A stretch of 64,000 nucleotides of DNA from Trichoplax sp. H2 (lineage: Eukaryota; Placozoa; Uniplacotomia; Trichoplacea). Of this stretch, positions 39,201 to 49,615 are shown piece by piece. The stretch's first letter is position 1, and every line of letters starts with the position of its first letter. The stretch lies in the NCBI GenBank assembly GCA_003344405.1, contig NOWV01000033.1, forward strand, positions 124,001 to 188,000, written 5' to 3'. The translations under genes and the position numbers were made by a program. Below the pieces are notes generated by a model, which made no database searches, had not been told where the DNA came from, and was given only the letters and a program-made list of their open reading frames with translations.

Positions 39201-42200
39201 CATTTCTTCTTACTAAATATCGAGAATCATGCTTCAGTAGACATTCTATTCTACCTATTTCGATGATTATTAAATGCAAAATTACTTTGATGTGCGGTGG
39301 TTATTTTTTTGCCACAAAAATAACAAATTTGATGAATATTGTATCCTAGTAATTTTCTAACAAGTCTATGATTACTAGATAAACATTACTTTAATTCTAT
39401 TTCTTTCTAATAACGAATTATTCACTTGCCTCATTTAGCCCTCGCTTGCCATCCATTTTGGAGGATGGTTCCGTTATTAATTCAGAAATTATGGCACGGC
39501 GAAGTATTACTCCTAGTATTGCTTGTCCGATTATGATTCGATCGTCTTTGCTTGGCCAAGCACAAGAGCAATGCAGGTTACTGCCCATATCGATTTTATA
39601 TCGATTTTGTTAACGTTATAGTATAGCTTTCCGCCTAATCTTTAGGTTTGATTAATCAAGTAGGACAATGTAGTTATTTCTCGAACAAAATTTATCAGTA
39701 TAATTGCATGTACTGCTACTTCGCCATTGCTTAATTTAGGAAGTTATCGTTCAATACCTAATATCCCATGACAGTGACTTCGATTGATTTTAATTAGACA
39801 GCGATTTAGATCTTAGTCCACGTATTCCTTTAAATTCGTGTGTTTTACTGATAAGTATTCAAATTTACTACAGTAAACATTACGACGTTATAATTATCGT
39901 CTGGTTGTAATCATTTTATAGATAAAGTCTAATAGAATTTTCATTTAATACCGTAGATTATTGCAGTATTTTCAGGCTATTAATTCGATGTATTAAAATT
40001 TGAATTTACTATACTAAACATTACCATACTAAATTTTATCGTTTGGTTGTAACCATTTATAGATGAAATCTAGTGGAATTTTCAATTAGTACCGTAAATT
40101 ATTGTAGTATTTTCAAGCTATTAATTACACACATTAGAATTTAAATTTACTGTACTAGATATTGCCATGTTACAATTTACTATTTAGTTGTATTTCTTTA
40201 TTAGATAAAGTCAAATACGGTTTTCATTTACTTATTAGTACTATAGATTGTTATAGTATCTTCGGACTATTATGTAGACCTATCAAATTTTCTGATCTAG
40301 CCTGTAATTATTTCATAGACATGCCCAAGCAAATTACTATTTTTTTTGTTTTAGAAAGCCGCATTAGATACAATTTCGTTTTCATTATCAACATTTCTCA
40401 TCCCTTAATTGAACGTATTTATAGGTGCAGCCCACATAAAATTCCTTATGTTTCAGACTTGGAGTTTGATGAATTTATTAATAAGCAAACCTACCCTGGG
40501 CAATTGTTAATTATTAATGTGGTCTCATCGATGTAAGTACATCTAAGAAAATGGCAACTGCTTGTTAAAAAAGGATTTAGCTAAGCTTTATTATCATTTT
40601 ATAAAATACTTTTACTAAAATCATCTGAGATAACAATTTAGACAGATAATGCGATATCAGGCACATTAATGTATTCGTTTTTCCCTATCGCATAGCTTTT
40701 ATGAGTAAATAGTCTACTTACTCATACAACGAAATTCGGTCAACTCTTTCAATATCGTTAAATACTTATGACTTCCTCTCATCCCTGTAGGTTTCCTGTA
40801 GCAAATAAAGATAAAGAAATGTTAGAGAGGATTTATTATTCCATGAATCGCAATAGAACCATGCCATGCCAACAGGTAAACTATTCATCACTAATTTGAA
40901 GGCAACTTGTATTTCATTGACTGGATTTATAACCACTTTTCTATTATTACAAATTCTCTGCAAAATTTTACTTTCGAGTATCACCTATTCAAATATGATA
41001 TACGAATGATTGATATGTGCAATTTTGAAAATAATTATAGTATCATTTTAAATTTAAAGAAGTGAACGAAAATGATTATTATTTACTATAGGCACGCCGT
41101 GATATTTTCCGATTATTGAAATATGATATGGTATCTGCTACTAAGGGCTGCGATCACTCTGTTCCGATACTACTAAAGCGACATCATGTAATACCAGGAA
41201 TGTTTTTGGTATGCTTAAAGTCAATCGTAGAAAATTCTATCAATGATACTGAAAAATAGCAATAAATAGAGTATTAGTAGTCATTTACAGACAGGTTAAT
41301 TAAAGAGTAATCTGGTTACATTTCATCTAATCTACTTATAGATGTATAATCATGGCAGACTAATATTCGCTGATCATATCTTAAATGGCTACAGTAGCGA
41401 AAAGAAAGATTTCATGAAACAGGTAACCTATTTGTGTCCTTTTGCACTAGTTTCATGTACCAAGTTGAGCTAAACATTATAATTAAGTATTACTGTTGCA
41501 TTCTCTCCACTCTTCTATAGGTTATCATTTGTCGAAAGTTAGCTCTTGAAAAACGCTACTTACCGCAAGATTTTAAATTTGCCTTGGAACGAGGTAAGAA
41601 AGGAACTCGAGCGCCATGGGGTGGAGATATGGGCACTGAAAATTTTGCCCACTGGAATAACATTTTTAAGCCAAAATCAGTCAAAGGAAGTTTCTCACAT
41701 CTACCCCGTATACCATCAGCATTATCATCTACCGATAGTGATACTGTTACAATTCCACAAGGCAAAGGGTAAGGAAAAATTATGAATAGCATGATAATTA
41801 ACTAGCAATACTTGAAATTTTACAAATAGCAATGACGTAGATTTAACTGTATACATACAGACATGAGGGTAAATAATAAACTAATCTCAACGATACTAGT
41901 AATATAGATTTTTAAAATTGTGATGATGCCTGAATGAAATTTACAACCAGCGTACTAAACTGAAAATTATTTTTTTCTGGGAATTTATAGCACAACTATA
42001 TCGGCCACCAAATTTATTACCGTCAGTCTATCTTATGATGATGAAATTTTAGCACATTTGCGGAAGAAAATGGCACAATCAGAATTTCAAACAAGTCGCC
42101 AATCTCCTCTACGTGAAGTTTCTTCTAAACCTGATAAAAACCAGAAAGAACGTCCAGAAACGCAGCTTTCAACAGCAAGAAAGTCGATCCATAGCCTTAA

Positions 42201-42222
42201 TGCAGCTAAAATTCGTACATGA
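33233..42222 (+). CDS. FAM194-domain protein, C3orf20/ERICH6-like
   Basis: Twenty exons splice in frame into about 1,210 residues: 33233-34130, 35040-35129, 35251-35328, 35445-35541, 35651-35833, 36446-36650, 36798-36869, 36963-37091, 37204-37260, 37381-37527, 37650-37798, 38445-38818, 38922-39066, 39439-39576, 40425-40532, 40791-40875, 41092-41208, 41342-41422, 41521-41768 and 41991-42222 (TGA). Residues about 440-560 form the FAM194 domain (LPDGCQTAFYPTGKIAVLQA, then GYSVPSGKGCCY). The C-terminal third matches the vertebrate C3orf20 type: CRCSPHKIPYVSDLEFDEFI, IFRLLKYDM and LLKRHHVIPGMFLMYNHGR. The N-terminus is charged, Asn/Ser-rich and probably disordered except about residues 150-200. 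Molecular function is unknown; vertebrate relatives are mainly testis-expressed. Exon 10 has an alternative longer end reading to a stop at 37600; the GTAAGC donor at 37528 keeps phase with exon 11. Confidence 0.9.
39861..40275. repeat. intronic tandem triplication, ~141-bp unit
   Basis: Three copies begin near 39861, 40002 and 40143 with (A/G)AATTTACT and share TAAACATTAC, GGTTGTAA, AGATAAAGTCTA, TTTTCA and AGTATTTTC in the same order. They lie inside the intron before the exon at 40425. The third copy is the most diverged. Confidence 0.85.
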
Positions 42223-44058
42223 TTATTAAATAAATTTGCCGATGCCGTAGACTTTGAGCACAAAATAGACCTTAATCTTTACTCTTCTTGTCTATTAATC
42301 GGTATAATTCCATTGTAGAAATATATCAACATTATTTTTTCATCGCTTTTCGTTTAAATAATATCATGTAAAAATTTATTTCATTTTGTAATTGAGCTCT
42401 ATTCTTGACTAAATCCGTAAATTATGATAGTATAAAAGTTTTTTTTCCATAACATTGACTAATACAGTACTGTATACTACGACTGAAATCAGATATTCAA
42501 TATCAAGACTATCATCGAAGCCTTAAAATCAATTTAATTGATGGCTTATTTTTTTAATAGTCCTAATATTGTATGCACACATCTACTAGAAATGTTGATG
42601 CAGTCTAGCTGACTGCTGATGAACGTTATTTACAGTTAGTAAGCTTTTTAAATTATATACAATATGATAGAATAATTGAATGGATGGATTTATTTTTGAT
42701 CATTTCTATAACGTGCAAATTATTGTCTATCAGTGCGTAGCTGACTATTATTTTAATCTTCAAATCTAGGTTTGAAAGAATAACATATAAATGTGTAACT
42801 AAATTAAGCGATAATTTCGTTTACTATGATACAATACGACAATTTTTGATAAGTCATAATTTTCAAAAGCGAAATCAGACTATAGCAAATTTAATATTAT
42901 GTCTCAGTTCATTTTAAAAAATGATTAGGCAAGCATATGTTTATGTACATATAGTATATCTATATCTTATTTACATCTTTATAATGGTAGAAATTTCTGA
43001 GTTATTGTAGTAAATTTTGATATAATCGAGCTTTGTATTTGATGCGCAACTGTACTTGTAATAAACAGCAAGATATATATATATATATTGGTATCTATTT
43101 CCTCTATATATATATTGTCATTTATTCTCTCAAGCCTTGGCCAATACTCTCATAATATCGTTAACCCATGCAATAGCTCTTTGTCGTCATAGATTTCTTC
43201 ATCATCGCAGCGGAATAGTATTAGAAACTCCCTAATTTTTATCACGTATGACTATTTACGACGAAGAATATCTTTTACGACAGTCGAGATTGGATAGATA
43301 AAGAATAAACAATCTGCAAAACGATAGCTATAGCACATTAAGGAGAAAAAATGGCTTCTATTATATATATATATTATTACAGATATTATGCATGTAAACG
43401 TCAATTTTCAAACGTGGGCAAGTTCCTTTATTTAAAATTAGCAATAAGAGTTAAAAAATACCTTATCTTGAAGTGCAAATGTCATTGTAATTCAATAGCA
43501 CAAAGAATAGAACAGACTGGTCTGTTGTATAACTTGTATATTACAAGATGCTTAAAAGATGCCGTGTATGGTTATAAAATAATATTCAAATATAAACACA
43601 CTTTGATACCGCATATAAAACATTTTGTGACATAATATGATGTAATCCTATTCATTACGTGGTATGTACAAAATAACATTTGCTTCTGCTGATATCACAG
43701 GAGCAAGGGTAGAATTTTATTATTTCTATAGCAGATTACAATATATTGCCTTAATTCCATATTCCATGTTCAAGTTATCGAACAAGGTCTATATTCAAGT
43801 CAAGAAGAAGTAAATAATGTCAGGATTGTAATAGTTGTACTGTATAGTTAAGGATTGCAAAAAAAACTTATAGAATCATTCAGAATTGTCATCTATAATT
43901 AGCTTGGGCTAACCAAATATAATTGGTAAAGGCAGTATAGGCATGCAAATAATATTATGTGCTAGGGAACACGGTTACTTCATATACGGAATTATTCATT
44001 ATTTGTACGTAGCGCAAAAGCTGACCATGATAAAATGAATACCAGGTTCCGTTGTCAA
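42223..44058. other. convergent intergenic region
   Basis: Between the 3' ends of the FAM194 gene (plus) and PQBP1 (minus). It has short TA runs near 43075-43115 and 43364. A 94-codon open frame at 43351-43635 on the plus strand has no recognisable content or splice context. I see nothing else. Confidence 0.5.
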
Positions 44059-45828
44059 TTACTTCTTTTTCATTTTTAAAATTTGTCCAGGCGATGGATA
44101 TGGTCTTTGTTGAAAAAGTGGTCCATTGGCAGTTTCATCAACGCCAGTTTTTGCTTTGCCTTCCGCTTTTATTCCACTTGACCAATTTCCCCTGAAGATA
44201 AAATTTAACATTTTTCTTACTATTCTTTGCTATTTTTGCCATTAGATTGTTGTAACCATATACTTGTATATTATACAAGTTAGCGTTAGGGGTCGGTATA
44301 AGTCGGTGTTGTTTGAAAAGTAAAATTGATTGTTTGATATATAAGGCTATAACCTACCTAGGAGCATCGGAGTAGCTCGATGGATCTAACGGATCTAGTT
44401 CATCTGAGGATCTCGGTTTGTATTGATGATCTAGGAAGTAGACGGGAAGCGGGTTAAAATGTTTAAAATTGATGTCGTTCGACGACCAAGTCGAGAAAGA
44501 ATATTCACAGATATACCTCTCCTTCGAGGATTTTGCTTAGTATACGGTTTGGGTCTATCTTTGGCCTGCTGACGCCTATTTATGTCAGGCTTTTCCTTAT
44601 TTAGCAAGCAAGATTAAAATAGAGGCACGATTAGGCCAACATTCGATACCAATGGTATTTTGGTGTGGTGGATAAGAAATGTGTATGGCATTAATTATTG
44701 ACTGTAGTTTAGATCTACATTGCATGTATTAATCATTTGCTCTTCATGAACTATATGATATGCAAGAGAGAAAAGTTTCATTTTACCGGCATCTTGAAAG
44801 TGTAGTTAGGATCATGACCAAGTGCTTCATGAGTTGGAATTGGCGTGGCTAGAGTTGGCTGAGGTGGAGTTGATAGTAGTAGACTTGAGTCCAATTCTAT
44901 AATATGGACGTGATAGATCGAAAGCAGTTATGCTATTTCTTGATTCGCTTTTAAGATAGTAAAGTCTATACAGTTTAAAACGATGGCAAAATGATTTTAA
45001 ATACTCGCTCATATTTTGTAGCAAACCTTTTGGTAAAGTCCAGGAGACTTCGTTGGTAGCAGTATTCCAATAATAGGGACAGCCACTGTATCAATATTGA
45101 AAAGCCATGGATAATGAAATTTAGTTGAATACAACCATTGAATATACATGCATGGCTTGATCAAGGCAATTATGACGAAGATACGTTGCTAGGTATCATC
45201 CAAATGAGTTATTGTAGCTATTCAAAAACTTACGAATTGGCATCATGGAGCATTTGCCACGGTGGAGGTAGATGATGTAAATTTGGCTGTGTGTGAGATA
45301 GCAAGAAATACGCTATTTCATTGGTATCAATAACACTATTGCAGTCAATTGATCGATTATACGTAGAATTCTCTTACATTGGTGGTCTGAAATTGCTCCT
45401 GTCGTTGAGGATGCTGATGATGTTGTTGTTGTGGCTGTTGTGAAGTATTCTCTTCTTCTTCTTTTTCTAAAGCATACATTAACCATATAAGATCAATCAA
45501 GAATACATCCATATCTGATCAATTTTAACCTCTATCTACTGTCATTTACACATCATAGCTAGTGATTGTTCAATGCAACGAATAGGTAATATGATGATTT
45601 AAAAAAGACTACAAAATTCCAAATTCTCCTAAAGAAATAATGGCAAGAGAGTCTACGATACTGGATCGTACTCCATTCTGCACGGAGGAGAAGTGAAAGT
45701 TCAGTGGATGTACTCTCTTGCTTACTTTGGTTGATGATCCCTCGTTTTTGCAGCTTTGCTAGCAAAGCAGGAGGAAGAGATGGATAATTCCCCTCTTGCT
45801 GATGACTATTTGTCGACATCTGGCCCAA
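44059..45828 (-). CDS. PQBP1: polyglutamine-binding protein 1
   Basis: PQBP1 is a nuclear splicing-associated protein that binds the U5 component TXNL4A through its C-terminus and proline-rich partners through its WW domain. Eight exons keep phase: 45726-45828, 45378-45466, 45234-45286, 45027-45085, 44787-44896, 44517-44595, 44358-44430 and 44059-44191 (TAA), giving 232 residues (human 265). The start [15 protein letters not shown] matches the family N-terminus. The WW domain spans residues 70-101 ([13 protein letters not shown], then [19 protein letters not shown]74 and W97). A short basic linker replaces the Arg/Asp/Glu repeat array of vertebrates. The C-terminus is diagnostic: [23 protein letters not shown] and [14 protein letters not shown]. 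Exon 2 encodes its own Gln/His-rich tract. ATG 45828 and ATG 45819 are both possible starts. Confidence 0.96.
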
Positions 45829-46037
45829 TCCACATTAATATTCTTCACTTCCGATGGCAACAATCATCATCAACGATGCTAATGGCGATAGCAATCCCGA
45901 GATGATGTCCGGTATCCATCAGCAATCCGCCAATACATTATACTGTAGACTACAGTGCCATGCACTGTAGTCATTTGGTCAGCTTTCAATTGTTGTGGGC
46001 AAACCTAGAAATTATTTCTCCAAATTGGAGAAGGAGC

Positions 46038-46556
46038 CTTAAAAGGCAGACTAATGGACATATACATTATACAGCCTATAATTAGGAGTATATTATGATT
46101 AAGAATGATGAATAGCATCCATTTGCAAGCAGAAAAGTGCCAGGTTTGGTCGATTGAAGGCAGACTGATAGACATACACAGCATAGAATTATGAGTATAT
46201 GATTAAGAATGATTAATAGCATCCATTTGCAAGCAGAAAAGTGCCAGGTTTCGTCGATTGAAGGCAGACTGATAGACATATACAGCATAGAATTATGAGT
46301 ATATTATTAACAGCATCCATTTGCAAGCAGAAAAGTCCAGGTTTCGTCGATTGAAGACAGACTGATAGACATATACAGCATATAATTAGGAGTATATGAT
46401 TAAGAATGATTAACAGCATCCATTTGCAAGCAGAAAAGTGCCAGGTTTCGTCGATTGAAGACAGACTGATAGACATATACAGCATATAATTAGGAGTATA
46501 TTATTAAGAATGATTAACAGTATCCATTTGCAAGCAGAAAGGTCCAGGTTTGGTCT
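46038..46556. repeat. tandem array, five ~94-104-bp units
   Basis: The phrase GCATCCATTTGCAAGCAGAA starts copies at 46115, 46219, 46313, 46416 and, as GTATCC, 46520. Between them GTCGATTGAAGGCAGACTGA, TAGACATATACAGCAT and AATTA(T/G)GAGTATATTATTAA recur. The array begins with a half unit near 46038. Degenerate halves containing CAGACTGAT recur near 46714 and 46820. On the minus strand parts of the array are open, producing repeated peptide phrases, but copies shift frame relative to each other. Confidence 0.95.
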
Positions 46557-47047
46557 ACTACTGTCACTGATACTATATATATATACAGTAATATTCGTTA
46601 TATATCACGCCTCACTACTCTTCTAACAGCAAATATTGTGTAACAGATAGTCTTTAGTTTTTACTCCACTGTCCTTCTGCGTTGCTGCTCTAGATTTCAG
46701 GAGGAGCTCAAGGCAGACTGATGTACGGTTTATAGCACTCATTCGTAGGTATTAACAGCAACTACGGTGTAGCAGTCTTTGGTTTTTACTCTACTTCTGA
46801 CTTGCTGCTCCAGATTTGAGGAGCCAAAGACAGACTGATATGCAGTATACTCGATGAATAGCATATACTGTATTCGTAAGCAGAGATCCCAGGCCAACCC
46901 TTATTTATATTCTATATGTATATTATTAAATTAATTTAAGTTAAGTTTATTTCCACTGCATTCAAATAAGTGTTACATAGTAGCTTGATTTCTAAGCTTT
47001 ATTATGCAAGGATAACGCAGTGATGCCTCCAATGGTATGTGTTCATT

Positions 47048-47090
47048 CATGGACTACTAAATCCATCCGGAATGCATTTAGTAGTCCATG
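47048..47090. repeat. perfect 15-bp inverted repeat (hairpin)
   Basis: Arms CATGGACTACTAAAT (47048-47062) and ATTTAGTAGTCCATG (47076-47090) are exact reverse complements separated by 13 bases. The same core, less perfectly paired, is in every unit of the array at 31979-32710. Confidence 0.93.
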
Positions 47091-48644
47091 GTGCAGTATG
47101 CTAGACTGTGAGTTGCAATTACGGCAAAATCAGAAGTACTTCCATCAGTTATGACATACTCTACAGTTCTACGACAGTAGACTCAGAACGACTGAGTGAG
47201 TCGATAGTAAGCTCAGGTAATTGTGCGATAGGCCTAGTAGAAGTGCAGCCTGCAATCCGATTACGATGAGCCAGATCGTTTGTTATTATAACCGGGATTT
47301 ATTGCTAGTCCTATCAATTAATCATCGAATCGATCGCTGCAAGCAAGCGGATGATTATTAGCCGTGGATCAGCAGTGTTTTGCAACTTGCTTCTTCTTCA
47401 ACAGCTAGACTGTTTCATGCGTAGCTTGATGGATTTTTTTCCACGACCATTTATATTATATCATTATTTGATATGCAGTGTAAACGAGTTGCTTTGAACA
47501 GAATGTCAAGTAAAAAGTACAAGGATAGTCTATCAGTCGATTAAAATGAAGAATTCAACGTCCTGCCATTACCAAGATATTAAGTTGCAGCCACATGCTG
47601 CATTTTGCATGAATATACGCATATGCTTCCACAGAACGTATCCAGTATATGTATTGAGCCAGGGGCTACTCAAGAGAAAATTTTCCCTTTCTCCAGAAAG
47701 AAATTTGCTCTTCCTTAACAGAAAGAAACATATCAACAGTTTAATAGTCCTGATTTAACCAAGGGCTATTTAAAATGGGAGAAAATCCTGATTCACCATG
47801 CCACTTACTCCACTGCTAGCTACTTACTATACTACATCTATTACTACTTTGGATCATCACTTGTGCTCATACATGACAGCTATTATTTATTTATATACAA
47901 CAGTTATGCATATCTTACCGTAGGCTGCTATTTCGATGTTATTCTACTATTTACTAAGCTTAAGTCCTATGTCCTAGGCTGTTCTCTGCTACCTCCATAG
48001 TTTCAACACTAGTGAGAGGTATATCATCAACATTGGTATATTTTACTGCAGGCAGTGTACCAACAGTTGTCTGTCTTACCGTAGGTAAGTAGACCACCAA
48101 CGACGATTGCTAGTATAATAATAATTGAACAGGAGTGGGGCGGAGATCTATTGCTTCTTTCCTGGTTGGTTAGCTGCTCATCGACTTGGAAATCACCATT
48201 TTAACTCGCCCAACTATCATCATAAGTAATCAACTATGGCAGAACAGCTGCTTGCCTTGATCTTTCGCATGGTTTATACTTTTTTCGTCGTTGCTTTCAT
48301 TCTTGTAACGCAAGTCATTGCTTTTGTCAAGAATCCAAAGTTGTTTTGGCAACGCAAGAGAAGAGAGAGTACGTGTATTTGCTGATAATGCTGTTGATGA
48401 TTATTTCCATCTTGATACAATTCATTCTTTTAATGACAACGAGAAGAATCCATGCATGGATCGATTCTTATCGTCATCTAACATAAGAACTACTATGTTG
48501 AAATTATCCACGACTATACTGTAGATTGAGGATAGGATGAAAAGCTGTTTCCAATTGCAATGTGTAAATTGAAACGCGATCCTATACATTCGTACGTGCA
48601 GCTTGGGTAGGCACGTTATGATGGACAGGGATAGTGATCGACAA

Positions 48645-48955
48645 TCGATTTGCAATCATATATGAAGTAGATAGAAAATACTAGAAGGACAATCGTTGCT
48701 TATTACAGTAATAAGCTTTATAGCATTGGATATCTCCACTTCCCAACAAACATTTTGCAAATTTGAACACTATCAATACAATGCATTGGGTCACGTAGGA
48801 ACGTTGTCGTGGGCAATGATAATTATAATTGTAGAAAGTCGATTTGCAATCGTCAATCCAATAGATACAGAACAAGAAGGACGATAGTAGCCCATTACAG
48901 TAATAAACTCTAGTATTTTATAGGACTGGATCTCTCTACTTTTCTAACAGATGTC
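48645..48955. repeat. diverged tandem duplication, ~190-bp period
   Basis: Copies near 48645-48760 and 48838-48955 share TCGATTTGCAATC, AGAAGGAC(A/G)AT, ATTACAGTAATAA, then TTATAG(C/G)A and GGAT(A/C)TCTC.AC, in the same order. Identity is moderate. No open frame spans both copies. Confidence 0.7.
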
Positions 48956-49615
48956 ATCGACACTGGCATACTGTAGTCTATACGAGTAGTTTTGCAGCTA
49001 ATCCAATTTGGAATCGTAGTAATAAGCCTGTGTAAAAAATGATCATGATAGGAACATCAGGATACCAATACATTAGAAGCTCATTGAAATGACAAGCAGA
49101 AATACTATTCTGTAAATATCATGGATACTTGTATTATTTTAATTAATTGTAGTCCTAGTCAACTTCTTGTCGTGTGTTTATTTCATTGCACAGGCCATCA
49201 TGGACAATATGGATGATAACGCCATAGTAGCAAATAAACCCACTTAGAAAACCTACAGTACATCATAGGACATTGGAATAGGAACAGTATTGGTATAGCT
49301 AATCAACGTGCAATCATAGATGAAATAAGTTGCATGGACTATGATTTAAAAATAGACTAATGGAATATTGTAATGCTGTTACCGGTGTACCTGATTGGAA
49401 AATGAATACTATCTAGCATACATCATCAACACTCGACTAGTTCTACACAACTCGTAGTCATGGATATCTTTATATTTTCATGATGATATAAAAATGATCA
49501 TGAGTAATAAGAAATATACTAGTATCGACTTTGAGAATAAAGAAATACTTGCCCTATTCAAGCTCAAAAAATGAATTATTACTTTAGAGATTGTTTTGCC
49601 TACAGGTAACTAATC

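Larger units (their letters stand above)
45829..49615. other. 3.8-kb repeat-rich intergenic region
   Basis: Between the divergent starts of PQBP1 (minus) and the epoxide hydrolase (plus). It holds three repeat families listed separately (46038-46556, 47048-47090 and 48645-48955) and weaker relatives of the first at about 46.70-46.88 kb. Open frames inside it are repeat-derived or unsupported. Confidence 0.5.

Noticed and set aside
43351-43635. 94-codon plus-strand open frame
   Set aside because: Tyr/Ile/Lys-rich translation of AT-rich intergenic DNA starting next to a TA run; no splice context or family resemblance.
46082-46485. Minus-strand open frames repeating phrases such as CLSVCLQSTKPGTFLLANGC
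   Set aside because: They arise from the ~104-bp tandem array. Copies fall into different frames, there is no splice context, and the peptide looks like no known protein.
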